A stretch of DNA of 64,000 nucleotides from the NCBI GenBank assembly GCA_013399895.1, contig VXBA01000317.1, positions 292,020-356,019 on the forward strand. The letters run 5' to 3'. This document shows, in pieces, positions 25,007-36,703 of this stretch. The stretch is from Serilophus lunatus (Eukaryota > Chordata > Aves > Passeriformes > Eurylaimidae). A program made the translations under genes and the position numbers. Below the pieces are notes generated by a model. The model did not search any database. It had not been told where the DNA came from and saw nothing but the letters and a program-made list of their open reading frames with translations. Position 1 is the first letter of the stretch, and the number at the start of each line of letters is the position of its first letter.

Positions 25007-25517
25007 GTAAGAAGTAGAATATTTAAGGGCACTTCAGACACTTTGTGGGCCACCAGCATGTGGTCACTGCTGTCAGGGAAAAACTGAGGCTCAGTGACCC
25101 TGGTTGCCTGAAATGTCTTGAATTTCTGTCCTTTCCTCTCTCAAGAGCATAGAATAATGTATTGTAATTTGAATAAAGCCTGTTCAGTCCTACAAAACCT
25201 CATCTATACCACTTCAGTAAAGTAAAACTGAGTTATTGAGGTGGAGGAAAAACCTTGGCTTTACCCAGAACCACCGCAGATTTCATTTAGTCATCTTGAA
25301 AAAAAAAATCTTGTGTTCTCAAACATCTGAGACAGCACAGAGAAAAAAGAAAAGCGGAAGTCTCTCCTCAGTGTTTTACTGTTGTGTCTCCACTGCATGA
25401 GAAGTCTGGCTGTCCTGTCCTGTCTGTGCTCCCAGAACCACTAAGTGCCCACACTCATGTTTTGAGCTTGTTTTGCATTGGACAGAGGGTCACAGTCGTG
25501 TTTTTGGTTCTCTCTAG
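25007..25517 (+). other. DENND1A: DENND1A intron
   Basis: A 511-bp intron with no recognisable feature apart from a short A run near 25299. The acceptor is TTCTCTCTAG, a TAG rather than CAG acceptor. Confidence 0.85.
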
Positions 25518-25558
25518 GTAGCGACAAGCTGTACCACCAGTGGCTCTCCACAGTGAGG
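25518..25558 (+). CDS. DENND1A: DENND1A small exon: end of dDENN
   Basis: A 41-bp exon, phase 1 in and phase 0 out, between CTCTAG and donor GTAAGA. It completes the glycine codon and encodes SDKLYHQWLSTVR. The sequence is diagnostic for DENND1 proteins and closes the dDENN region. Its small size and TAG acceptor leave it short of splice signals, but skipping would shift the frame, so it should be constitutive. Confidence 0.95.
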
Positions 25559-26720
25559 GTAAGAACACCAGATTCTTTCAACAGACACGGGCATTCTCCC
25601 TGTCCCATTGTGCAGCTCGGAGGGCTGTCCTGCTCCTGAGTGGAATTACATTCCCTACACAAAATGCTGGACTCAATATAACCTTGTTAATTTTGAATTA
25701 CACATATTTTATAGCAATAATTAAAAAAACGCCATTGGATGGTTAGGTAGGTAAATAAATATATATAAGTATATATAAATATAAAAGATAACACGTAATT
25801 TTGAAATTATAAGAAAATTGAATGCCTGAGAATAAATATAAAAATTAGTGTGATTAAATTCAACAGTTTATGATTTTTGTTGAAGACTGATTGTCATGGA
25901 GTAACAGAGGTAGGAAATCTTACAGCTTTTTCCATGTGATTGCATAATAATAATCAAATCTGATATCTGGAAATAGAATTTTGCACTGAAAGTAAAAAGT
26001 CCAAAATTAGCAGAGGTTTTTTCCTTGGATTTTGTCCATCTCCTGTGTTTCTCACAGAGGTGCTGTACAGCAATAGCCAGTGGTGTGTGGAAGGGGTACA
26101 GAACACCAACCACACCAACAGAGGATTCTGCCTGATGTGTTACTGGCTCATCACTTTGATTATATTCACCACATGCTATTCAGCATCTCTAGAATTAATG
26201 GTTATGACTATGGTTAGATTTCATTTTCCCTCAATTAATCCCTTTATCAACTGCTTGGATCTTAAAAAGACAGCATGTGTGTGATAAACAGTACTGTGGC
26301 ATCAGGGAAAGGAAATGGGAAAATGGAAAAGATCTTACCTCTTCAGATTGAATGTACATTTGTTAGGATATTCCTGTCTTAAACTTGTTTAGCTTTTAAT
26401 GGAACGTGCAGGACACCCTTGAGGGTGAGCGGAATCACAGAACTTGGGTGGTTTTGTGAGATAACCTGTGAGACAAGAGCTCTTGGGAGACACTGATATT
26501 TCTCCTTTGAGAACTGCTGCACTGAACAGAATTGGGAAAAGCCAGAGAAACCTTCCGTGTGTTTTTACTCGTGTCTTTTTCTTTAAATTTGCCATTTCAA
26601 TACACAGCTCTGCTAATAAGCACAGTTAATGCTTTGTTATTTTAACAATGGTGGATTTTGGATTGCTGTTTGCTTTAAAGAGCTTTGATAACATTTCTTC
26701 TCTTGTTCCTATAATTATAG
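25559..26720 (+). other. DENND1A: DENND1A intron
   Basis: A 1.16-kb A/T-rich intron. A run of TATATA/AATATA sequence lies at about 25745-25795. Nothing else is recognisable. Confidence 0.8.
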
Positions 26721-26792
26721 AAAGGAAGTGGAGCCATTTTAAACACAGTAAAGACCAAGGCTAACCCTGCCATGAAGACTGTCTATAAGTTT
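26721..26792 (+). CDS. DENND1A: DENND1A exon: basic linker after dDENN
   Basis: A 72-bp exon, 24 codons, phase 0 at both ends, acceptor ATAATTATAG and consensus donor GTAAGT. It encodes KGSGAILNTVKTKANPAMKT then VYKF. This lysine-rich segment links the folded DENN module to the C-terminal adaptor-binding tail. Confidence 0.95.
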
Positions 26793-27826
26793 GTAAGTAT
26801 TGAGTGCTGGCTTACTACTGAGATAAGAGTCTAATTATGATTCTGGTTTAACCTTTCAAATGAGACTCAAGACTTACATTCATTTTTATTGGACTCACAA
26901 AACTACTTAAAATACGCATTCATCTAAATTTCAAATTTAAATGGAAAAGTAATTTTGAAATGCAAAGGAGAATGGGAACTTGTGATTTCTTTTGAAAGTA
27001 TAGATGATACATTCTATGTATTACACAGAACTCTTTCTGGGAAATAGTGCCTGTGTGCTCTGCTCTGCAGCTCTACCATCTCATCATTGCTCGGTTGGAA
27101 GTCATTGTTACCTCAGGTTTCCCTGCTTGCAGCTTCATCGAAAGAAGGGAATCCTCTCATTTTCAAAATTGTTTCCATCTTTCCTAAACGTCAATTAATT
27201 TTCCCTAGAGATTTCTTATACCTGCTCATTTAGACCCCAACTTACTGAGTTATTCTTTCACTGGAAATGTTTGCAGTCCTGTTAACCAACAGCTGGTGTG
27301 TTGCTGTGCTGTCGTGTGTGGCTGCCAGCTCCACTGTGCAGCCGAGACACGACTGAGGATTTCTTGTGTGCTCAGGTTTAGGAAGTAATGCTACAAAAAC
27401 CATTGAGGTAACTACTCAAACTTTGGTTTTCTTCTGCCTTCCTCCAGCCTGAGAGAGATGAGTAGGATGACACTGGCTGTACTAAACTGGCATCCAGAGC
27501 ACTGTGAGGAGAGAGTTTGCAGGCTCACTGCTGGCATTGAAGAACCTAAGTCTATAGCAAAGAAAAATACTTGGAGGGAAACACTGAGCTTGTGGAATGC
27601 AAAAGGATGAAAGATGTCTACAGCATCAAAACAGGGAAAACAACATTTTTGCAACAAGGGTGGGGTGGTGGTTTGTGTTTGTTTGGGGTCCTTTTAGCTT
27701 TCTGTTTGTTTTAATGTGTTTTCAGTATCCTGTTATATTTTTTGTTGCACTTTTAGTAACTGAAATCAAACTTCATCACCTCTGGAAATAGAAGAGGATT
27801 TTAACTTAAATTAATTTTTCATGCAG
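26793..27826 (+). other. DENND1A: DENND1A intron
   Basis: A 1.03-kb intron. No repeat, exon or RNA gene was recognised. Confidence 0.8.
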
Positions 27827-27883
27827 GCAAAAGATCATGCGAAAATGGGAATAAAAGAAGTGAAAAACCGCTTGAAGCAAAAG
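27827..27883 (+). CDS. DENND1A: DENND1A exon: basic amphipathic helix
   Basis: A 57-bp exon, 19 codons, phase 0 at both ends, acceptor TTTCATGCAG and a fairly weak donor GTACTT. It encodes AKDHAKMGIKEVKNRLKQK, a lysine-rich helix. It joins KQK to the DIAENG of the next exon, as in other vertebrate DENND1A proteins. As a symmetric exon it could be skipped without frame loss. Confidence 0.95.
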
Positions 27884-30298
27884 GTACTTGAAGCTCTTAT
27901 TCAAAATGTATAAGCGCCACGTCTGAAATCCTTAGCCACTGAAAGCATGATGTGATCAATAGGAAGCTGTTTGATACAGTGTTGTTAGCACACTTCAAAA
28001 TGCATTACCAGCTGTCCTGGATTTTTCCCACTTATAAATATTCACAGACAAAAAAAAAAATTGTCTTCAAATACATTAAGGCTCTGACTTAGACCCACAA
28101 AAGCCAGAGTGTTCTGTTGGCAGTGGTCCTGCTCCTGTCCTCCTTACTGGGGCACTGTGGAAGGGGACAGCACGTGAACTGGGAGCTCTTCCCTGCAGCC
28201 ATGGCAGGGAACTTCTTGCAAATGGAAAATTGTTGTTATTTTTACAATAATCTGTTGGGAAAAATAGTGTCGTGTCTGTCTGCCCTTGGGAAGGGGGTTT
28301 CTGCATTTCATGGGTCTGCTGCAAAATTCAGACAGGAAGGAATTTATTAGAGTCGGTGTTCATTTCCAATTGGAATTATTGCAGGAAAAAATACAGAAAC
28401 TGTTGTTCTCCGAATCTGTGTTTGTTTGTTGGTAAACTGCACAGTTCCAAAAAGGCTCAATCCTGGTTGCTCCTTTTAAGCCAGAAGTATGGTCACATTG
28501 ACACACACCCTGTGAATGTCTGGTTAACTCTGCCTTGGGTTTATTGCAGTGATTCTATTTATTCTGTGAATCAGAGCTGTCAGGGTCCTTGAGGGAAGCA
28601 AGGTAGCTGAGAGAATTCTGACAGTTTTACTCAATTTGTTGCATAAGTTTGGTGATTTTTTTTTTTTAATCTGTGCTATCTCTGTAATTTCTTCTCTAAA
28701 TTTCTAGACCAGGTAGGGCTGCAAATGTGTTTGTGGGCACAGACAGAAATCCCCCTGAGCATGTCAGCAGCCTTTCATACAAAGGGATCCTGTGCAGCCG
28801 GGCTGCGAACCGAGGCATTACCTGTGTGTACAACCCAGCTGCTCTTCCCTCTCTCAATATTCCAGCAGATTGCTAGAGATTCTGGAGGGAGAGAAAGTTG
28901 CTCCAGATGCTTTTAATGCCATTTTATTTTATTTTATTGCAATACATTGTATGTGACCACTTTAGGTATAATTTGGAAATAATAGAAACGTGAAGCAGTT
29001 TTCTTGTACATGGATTGTTTTATGTCACTCCATGTGTTTCATTTCTGGACACAACCTTCATGAATAATAAAATGTTTGGCCTTCTTATGTGCATTTCTGA
29101 AGCAGTTGGAGCTGTGCAACATGACCAGATTTTTTCCTGTATTTTAAATGCTAATAGAATTGTGTGCTGTTGTGTGACATTTGTATCCGAGCCTGAGAAA
29201 AGCCTCATTCGATCCTTGCTTTGTTTTATTATTACTGTTGTCCTCCTGGTCTGACAAGCAGCAAGCTTCCTTTTAAAACACACGCAGAACATTTACAACT
29301 AAATGGCCCAATTTTGTTTCACCTTCCTTAATATGTGGTGTGTCTGTAAGTGAGGTGGTTAAACATGCTTGTTCAACACAGGCTTTCACGGGAGCTAAAA
29401 ACTGATTGCTGTGAGTAGTTGACACACACTGCTCTTCCTCTCCTTCCTTCATTATTCTGCCCTTTTCTATCCCATCCTCTTCTCCCCATGAATGCACCTA
29501 AGAAGGCAACTCTAAAATTAGGGATTGTTCTGTTGAAAGTGATAAAAACAGCAAAAATTGTTTTGATCACCCTCATTTTTAATCTAAATGTCTGTGCTGC
29601 TCCATTATGGGTCTATTATGCACAAGTCTATTAATGCATCCTCCCCAGTTTTCATGTGAGAACATTGCATTTTTCACATGTTTACTTACTGGCATGTGCA
29701 AGTGTTAACTGTTTGACATTCTGGCATCATTAAATACTTCATTTTTGACAAATTTAGGATGCTAGTCCTTCATCTTCTAAGGGTAACCTAAGGTTATTTT
29801 TCAACTGAACTTACTATCCACTGCATTTTAACATACTATTTTCCATTATTAATACAGAAAGTATGCAGGCCCCTGGTAAGAAAAAGTCAAATATAAACAT
29901 CCCTTTTCCAGTTTTCGCTGCCAAATCTGAGCAGCTTCTGTACAAGATAGAATTTAAAAATGCAATAAAGCTGGAGGTCTGCTTCCTCCAACTCTGCATA
30001 GCAATGGTGACCTCTTAAATATAATCAAGAGCCCATTTTGCCCTTGGTCTGCTCCAGTGTTGGGTTTGAATTGCAAATGAGAAATGCAGGATTGACCTGT
30101 TGAGAGGTCACTGTGGTGTGTGTAAGGTCCTTCTTTAATATGATAGTGGAGATTGAATGGGGCTCCATTTCCATCCCTTGTTCATTTGTGGTGCAGTATT
30201 TCAAAGCAACAGAAATAGTTTTCAGAGGATTCTTACGAGTGAGAGCAAATAATTGTTAATAGATACAGCCTGGTAGCTTTATTTTATATCTGATACAG

Positions 30299-30346
30299 TT
30301 CTTTTTTTCTTTTTTTTTTTCTTTTTCTTTTCCCTTTTTTTTTTTT
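30299..30346. repeat. Pyrimidine tract (T-rich, C-interrupted)
   Basis: About 48 consecutive pyrimidines, mostly T with scattered C, immediately upstream of a unique block that looks conserved. On the minus strand this is an A-rich purine tract. It could be the degraded tail of an old minus-strand retrotransposon, but no element body was recognised next to it. Confidence 0.8.
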
Positions 30347-30349
30347 GGG

Positions 30350-30660
30350 CAAAGGCTGCCTTTTTCCATCTCACAAATGGATCATGGTGGTCAAGTCCCT
30401 CCGTTAGTGGCTCATTTGAAGCTTAACTACACAGAATTAGGAAGAAGGAGGAATATGAATAGTACCATCCTCAACTTTCAGCCAGGAGAATGGAACTTAC
30501 TGAGAGCTCTGGCTAAGACAATTTGTATAAATGGTTGGGCACTTGGCATTAATGTATTCAGCATTATTTTAGTTGCTGGAGCCCTGTGTGGCTCTAGTTA
30601 ATGTCTGCTATTGTAGAAACAACTCATTTAGAGCTTTATGAAACAACCTGCACAATGCTT
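30350..30660. promoter_or_regulatory. Candidate conserved non-coding block
   Basis: A unique, CpG-poor block with GGCATTAATGTATTCAGC, ATTTTAGTTGC and CTCTAGTTAATG motifs. Its composition differs from the flanking simple sequence. Support is motif texture only. Confidence 0.25.
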
Positions 30661-32284
30661 CTCCACATTCAGAAGGGCTTTTACTCCTCTGTATCCAGTT
30701 TGTGGCCCATTACAGAAAGCCTCTGGAAAAATTACTAATGCATATTTAAACAGAATAGCTCTTCTTTGAAATTCCTCCTTTAAAATAAATAGGTAGGAAA
30801 GATCTCAACAGAACAGCCAGTTGTTGGAGGAAGCACTTTTCATGAAAGTGTTCTGGAGATCATTCTGGAGTGTGATAGATGATTGTCATTCTCTTTTTCT
30901 GCTTATCTATAAAGTATCTTTTTTTTCCTCAGGTAAAAGATGGTTTTGTTTTTAATAATACTCTTGCATTTCTGGAGATTTTTTTCCAGTAATGAGTAAC
31001 TTACCACCTTCCATTTTTTCCCCAGTTTTTGGGAGGGATAGATTTCATGGTTTTTGTTGTTGTCCTGAATAACATAAAAGCCTTAAGCTACTTCAGGAAT
31101 GTCTTGCTGGCTTATGCCAATAAGGTGCCAATTCCAGGTGTGCCAGTGGGCTGAAGGGATGGCACAGGCTCCTCCAAAGGACTGCTGTTTACTTTCCAAT
31201 AATAGAATTACCAGATGCTTTGACATTTAATAATTTTAGGCTACTTGGAGCCCTTATTTGGGCCTTTTAAAATCAGATTTCACTCATGTTTAACTCAAAT
31301 GTGTTTTCATTGAAGGCAGAAAACAAACTTCTGTGAAGCAGATTTTGCTTTGATGACTGAAGCTGTGTTGGTGATTTGTTTGCCTTTTGGAGATGTTGAA
31401 AAAACAGAGAGGAATCAAATAATTTAATTCTCATATTTTATTAAGGAATTTTTTAAAAAATATGTTTTCGTTTCTCTGGAAGTCTGTATACCAAACACGG
31501 TGGAAGTCGGATTTAGGAACATGTTATCTTTTATATGCAGTTATATCATCAGAGAAGTACAGCCAAACTATAGCAATAAAAGCTCAAGGATTTGCAGTGA
31601 TCGTTACACATCGGAGGGGATTTTGCTTAATGGCTTGATCTCTATATCTTTTATGTCCTCCCATCCCCCTCACGTCCAAACTCGTGTTGTTTTTCCATGA
31701 TTTGGGATGTTTGCCTGGATTGGAGGTGCTTGGCTTTCCACTGATTCCCAGCTGTCTGTTGCCTTGGCTGGAGCCACAGCTCCAGGTGGAACATCCAGGG
31801 CTCGGGGCAGGTCAGGTGCCTTTGGCTGTGCAGCTCAGGGGCTTGAGGCACATGGAGTGTGCTTACACCTGCAGAGAAATAGGTAAATAAGGGCTGTGTT
31901 TCATGTCATTACAGTCTGCGTTGCTGCCACGGGTTGCGTGATTCCAGAGCTGGGCAGATCCCTTGGCAGCCTGTTGCTGTTTGGAGCTGAGTGTGAATTA
32001 GACAGAAGCTTGGATTTCTTGTCATTTGTTGTTTTGGGTCTCTTTGTTACTAATTCTGTGGACTTTACTGTACTTCTTAAAGACAAGGTGCCATTGTGCA
32101 GCCAGAGGACAGGGAGAAGAGAAAGTTTTTCTCTCTAGTTTGACCTTAGCAAGTTGTTAATTCCCTCCAATCCTTATGCCCATATTGGGGAACCACTGCT
32201 CCACCAGCTGGATCTAAAAAGGGGTCTCAGCTTCTCTGTGGAGCAGACAAAGCCCCTTAGAAAGTCCATCGAGCTTTTTGTTTC

Positions 32285-32560
32285 CTTTGACCTGAACACA
32301 TGAGGTCAGTGTGTGTCCAAAGGAACCCTTTCTAATTGGCCATCAGCCGACAGGGCTCATTATTGTACCTGGGCGAGCGGGGGCTGGCGGGGCCATGGCA
32401 GAGGTCAGGCAATCAAAGCCCTGGCGGGGTGAGCAGCCACCCTTAGGTCGGCCTTGCAGAGCTGCAGCCTGTGCTGCCTGCTCTCGATATTTACCCAGCA
32501 TTATTTCCTTGGCATTGTTGCAGAGATGTGAAGGTTTGGGACCCACTGCGTTACAGACTG
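32285..32560. promoter_or_regulatory. Candidate conserved block, GC-richer
   Basis: It contains TTTCTAATTGGCC, GGCTCATTATTGTACC, a CpG-containing GGGCGAGCGGGGGCTGGCGG stretch and GGCATTGTTGC (SOX-like ATTGT). The mixture of homeodomain and SOX-like cores suggests a neural enhancer. Support is motif texture only. Confidence 0.3.
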
Positions 32561-33280
32561 TTTCTCAACTCACTTTCAAACTCTTTGCTCCTTGTCTGAT
32601 TCCTGGTGTCTGCAGGCCTTTGTCTGGTTCAAAACCCATGTTACACACCCCGTGCCTGCACTCGCCGAGGCCTCTAACCTAGGCTGGTGGGTCACTTCAC
32701 TTCTGGAGCAGAGGACTCATGTCAAAGCAAACACAAAAGCCTTCTGTGAGGCAGCAGTTGGTGCTGCTCACTCTCCTGGAGGCACATTCAGTCCACAGCA
32801 GCTCAAAGATGAAATGAAAGCTAACTAAGCTCTGAGTTCCATCTCTCCTTGTCACTTCCACAAGTAATTGTCCTGCTATGGATAATTCTGGGCATATGTA
32901 AATGGAATTACTGTGTTCATTTAGGTTTACAAAAAGCAGAATCCCCCCTTCCCAGGCTTCTGTTGAATTAATTCCTAAAATAGAAAATCCAAGCTATGTT
33001 TTTTTCCTCCACATGCACTTCCTGGCTTTTGCGTGTTCAAGTCAGACATTTTCTCCACTGCCCCTGTTGGCACCATTGGCACTGGGAGGAGAGAGGGGCT
33101 GTGGACAAACTGCAAGGACACGTTTTATTCTAACGATGTTTTCTTCTCTGTACTTTGGTTGTTTTTTTCCCCTAACATCCAAATCGTTAGTCAGTGTTCT
33201 CCTCTAGTGTCTCCTTTGTGCACCTTGCCCTCGCTCAAGAGTGTTCCTGGCCATGCTATTCACCTTTTCCTACCACACAG

Positions 33281-33412
33281 GACATTGCTGAGAACGGGTG
33301 TTCGGCCGCGCCGGAGGAGCCCCTGCCGAGGACAGCACCATCACCCCTGGGGGAGAAGAAGGACCCCAAACTAAGGGAGGACAGGAGACCAATCACAGTA
33401 CATTTTGGTCAG
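33281..33412 (+). CDS. DENND1A: DENND1A exon: start of C-terminal tail
   Basis: A 132-bp exon, 44 codons, phase 0 at both ends, acceptor TACCACACAG and donor GTAGGT. It encodes DIAENGCSAAPEEPLPRTAP and then a segment ending REDRRPITVHFGQ. DIAENG and DRRPITVHFGQ are strongly conserved in DENND1A. It opens the disordered tail that binds clathrin, AP-2 and SH3 proteins. The following 15.7-kb intron may hold an alternative proline-rich exon. Confidence 0.95.
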
Positions 33413-35275
33413 GTAGGTCTTAGGGTTAGGTTTCTTTAACTTGTGTGACTCAGCAAAAAATCACAGTAATGAATATGCCAATTGTTCAGTTATTTCTACT
33501 CGCTCAGTTATGTTATGATAGCGTTATTTCTGCTGTATCTGTTTACATGGGAGTCCAAAACCTGATTTCTCTAATTCCTTTTGTTCATATGATAATTTTA
33601 GAGAAAATAATTTCTAAGTGATTGGGGGAGTGAAGTATAATTATTATAGCAATTTTATAAACAATTTTCGGTTCTTTTGCATGCAAAGTGCTACAGCCCT
33701 CAGGACTGAGGGCGTAGAATTTAAAATATCCTGTTATCTTGCCAAGTCATTAGTGTCAATATGGAACATCCAACTATTAAAGCATTTGAACATTCTCTGA
33801 AAATTAAATGCAATGAGCTAAGATGGAAAAATCAATTAATAGCTTGTTAGTGTACTCTGTATTCAGTATTGACAGCTGAGCTGTTCACATTAGTTACTTG
33901 TGTAATGCTTCTTTTGATATGTCTGCAAAAACAGTGAATTTGTCTGGGGTTTTTAAGAGCTAGTTATTTAGAAAATGTTGTAGTTGCTGTGATTTTCATG
34001 GAAAAACATGCAGTATTTATTATCAGTTTGCCAGTGTTCCCCTATTAAGTGTAGCCTGAGTCAGAAAATAACATGATTTGTGTTCACAGTTCTCTTTTCT
34101 TTCACTGTATCTATTCTTTACAATGTTTTGATCAGAAAACAGGAGGAAATATCTGATTTCATCTAAGGAAGCAAAGTGTAATTTTAAAGCAAGTGTAAAA
34201 CATTCTAGAATGTGAAGCAAACCAGATTTTTGGAGAAGTGTCTATGAATAGAAACCAGTAGCTGCCCTGACTGTTGGGGTATTAGACAGGGCTACACGAG
34301 ATATGATGAGTGCTCAGAGCAGTGTTGTCTGTATCACTTTAGAATTAGAATTATTTCTTTCAGAACCACTGTGATAAATGCAAGTTCTTGGAGACTTTTT
34401 TAAGGTAGATTCTCTTCCAATTAAGTATTTGCAGTAGTGATTTATTTTCCCCTGACTTTCTGTGCCAATACAGTTGTGAGGAACTGGGGCTACTGGAGGA
34501 ATGCAGCCATCTAGCTCCAGCAGAGACATGTTACATTTCATTTGAAGCACTCAGAAATCAGATAATATTGCAATTTATTTCCAGTTTTTCCTTTAGATTT
34601 TTATGGAGGATGGATGGTTCAAACATTTTGGTAGATTAATGAAATATATATTTGAGCGAAAAGTGCAAATTTAAATTCATGAGGTTTTTTAACAGTCACT
34701 TTCAAATTTTTTAATGATCACTGTCTCTGTGTCAAAAGAAACAGGCATCAGCTTTCCTGAGCCCTGGCTGTGGAGAGAGGCTCGCTGGCTAAATGCAAAA
34801 TGCTGTTGTTACATTACAAAACTGATCCCACTGAAGAGTTGTGGGGCCCTGCCCTCCCAGCCTTTGTCCTGGCACGGTTCTGCTCCTCCTCACAGCCCAG
34901 TGCCAAACGAAAATGCAATCATACTTTCCATTCAAAAGGAAGAGATGTTCAGCTTTATGAAATATAGATTAAGGCTTTGGGGAGGAAAAAGAAGCAGCAA
35001 CATTTACTGTTTAAATGGGAGAAGGCTTCTAACTCGTGATTAAAGGCAAAGATTTTAGCATCACTTTTAACTCTGTGTGGAATATAGAAGGTGGGAACAA
35101 TTAAAAAGCTGCAAGAACTCTGAAATAAGGGCTGTTTGTGCATTCACAGCTCTTACAAACTGGAGAGGATGAAAGAGGCTTTTTTCTCATTGTCACTGGC
35201 TGTCTGTGCACATCACTGTGCCCTGTGTGCCGGGGCACTGGCAGTGTCTGTGGCCTGGGGTGGCTGCATGAGTCT

Positions 35276-35635
35276 GTGTGGCACAGGCAGACTTCATGCT
35301 GGCTGAGGGTGTGTGGCACAGGCAGACCATGCTGGCTGAGGGTGTGTGGCACAGGCAGACCATGCTGGCTGAGGGTGTGTGGCACAGGCAGACCTCATGC
35401 TGGCTGAGGGTGTTGCAGGGACAGTTTTCCGTGCTGGCTGAGGGTGTTGCAGGGACAGTTTTCCGTGCTGGATGAGGGTGTTGCAGGGACAGTTTTCCCT
35501 GCTGGATGAGGTGTTGCAGGGACAGTTTTTCGTGCTGGATGAGGTGTTGCAGGACAGTTCTCCCTGCTAGATGAGGTGTTGCAGGACAGTTCTCCCTGCT
35601 GGATGAGGTGTTGCAGGACAGTTCTCCCCGCCTGC
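35276..35635. repeat. Two-family minisatellite, 32-35 bp units
   Basis: Four units of family A (core GTGTGGCACAGGCAGACC, then ATGCTGGCTGAGG) start at 35281, 35316, 35349 and 35382 when indexed on GCACAGGCAG. They give way to seven units of family B (core TGTTGCAGGGACAGTTTTCC, then TGCTGGATGAGG), indexed at 35411, 35445, 35479, 35512, 35545, 35577 and 35609. Period shrinks along the array from 34 to 32 bp. Both families share TGCTGG(C/A)TGAGG. Because 33 bp is a multiple of 3, repeat-encoded open frames appear on both strands; these are artefacts. Confidence 0.92.
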
Positions 35636-35790
35636 CGGTGGGTGAGGTCAGGCCCCGGCCCGGGGGCGGGGAGCCGGGCCGGGCTCTGCAGCAGCGCTCG
35701 CAGCCGCCGCGCGGGGCTTTAATTGAGACGTGCTGTCAAAGTGACAAACACATTTGCATACACTCTATTTATTTTCCTTGGAAAGGTCTG
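35632..35790. promoter_or_regulatory. CpG-rich patch plus POU/TALE/homeodomain block
   Basis: A dense CpG stretch (35640-35717) abuts TTTAATTGA (35718-35726), the inverted repeat TGTCA-AAG-TGACA (35734-35746, TALE-type TGIF/MEIS half sites) and a perfect octamer ATTTGCAT (35752-35759, POU class). Tight spacing of three developmental motif classes beside a CpG patch suggests an enhancer or alternative promoter. Binding is not shown. Confidence 0.4.
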
Positions 35791-36225
35791 CAGTCTGCTG
35801 TTGGTTGAACATTCTTAATCAGCTCGCTGTAAGTGAGCCGGCAGCGAGCTGTCCTGTGCTGGGGGCTTCTCTTCATTACATGACAGATTAGCTAAAGGGG
35901 GATGGGCTAGAGAGCCAGCAGCAACCTTTAATTTTAACTCATTATCTCTCACCCTATAGTGAGGTGGTTTCTAGCTTTTCCACACACAGTTGTGTCTCTG
36001 CAGTTGTTAGGCTAAAAAAAAAATCGGTAATGCCTTTAAAAACACAGCACCTCACACACACACACCCCACAGCTGATGGTGCACCAAAATTTAGCAGTAA
36101 CTGCCTGGCTGGATGAGATTCCATAGGTTCGTGGCTCATCTTGGTGAGTGGTGATCAGTCATCCTTGGAAAGCGTTGTTTATTATGGAATTGTTTTAATG
36201 GTGCCTTCTGTAATGCTGAGACATT

Positions 36226-36703
36226 GTGGGAAAACTATCCTTGGTGGTGAAAAGGACTTTAGCCAGATGGCCTGGGGCAATGCAGTATAGCCTTAAACCA
36301 GGATTTAAGGCACCAGGAGACCAGTGGGGGGGTGGGACCACAGCCTTTCCCCCATGTGACTTCAAATGGCTTTTGGTTTACCCAGGTTGTACCTTTCATA
36401 TTGACCCTTGGATCAACCAAATGCAGAAATGATCACTATGGACTCCAGGATGATCCAGCCTTGCTCAACAAGCAGCAGCAAGTACAGGCAACTCAAGGTT
36501 TAATGAGTGGGGAAAAGAGGGAACAGTTTTCAAGCCAAGGTCAGGATTCAAAAGAACATTTTGTAGTCCTGAATAGTGGTCTCTGGGGGAAACATAAGGT
36601 CGATTATTATGGAAGATCTAATGCTACAGAGAACATCCCTTTTGGTACTGGGTTGATGGTGGGACTTGATGATCTTAAAGGTCTTACCTTAGTGATTCTA
36701 TGA
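36226..36703 (+). mobile_element. Fragment with CR1-like 3' end (possible composite retroelement)
   Basis: Positions about 36640-36703 read GGTGGGACTTGATGATCTTA, then AAGGTCTTACC and end ATTCTATG. This matches the 3' terminal region of avian CR1 LINEs, including one copy of the 8-bp end motif. The sequence upstream (36226-36640) does not look like the CR1 body. It may be a diverged CR1 3' UTR or a non-autonomous element carrying a CR1 tail. The 5' boundary is a guess. An open frame of 123 codons runs through it but matches no protein I know. Confidence 0.45.

Larger units (their letters stand above)
27884..33280 (+). other. DENND1A: DENND1A intron (5.4 kb)
   Basis: No coding sequence was recognised. 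It holds a poly-A run near 28050, a pyrimidine tract at 30299-30346, and candidate conserved blocks at about 30350-30660 and 32285-32560. Confidence 0.7.

Noticed and set aside
35101..35407. Open frames on both strands with 11-residue repeats
   Set aside because: They are translations of the 33-bp minisatellite; period divisible by 3 keeps frames open by construction.
36332..36703. 123-codon open frame as a gene
   Set aside because: Its 3' part is the CR1-like repeat end, so it is more likely repeat-derived than a host gene.
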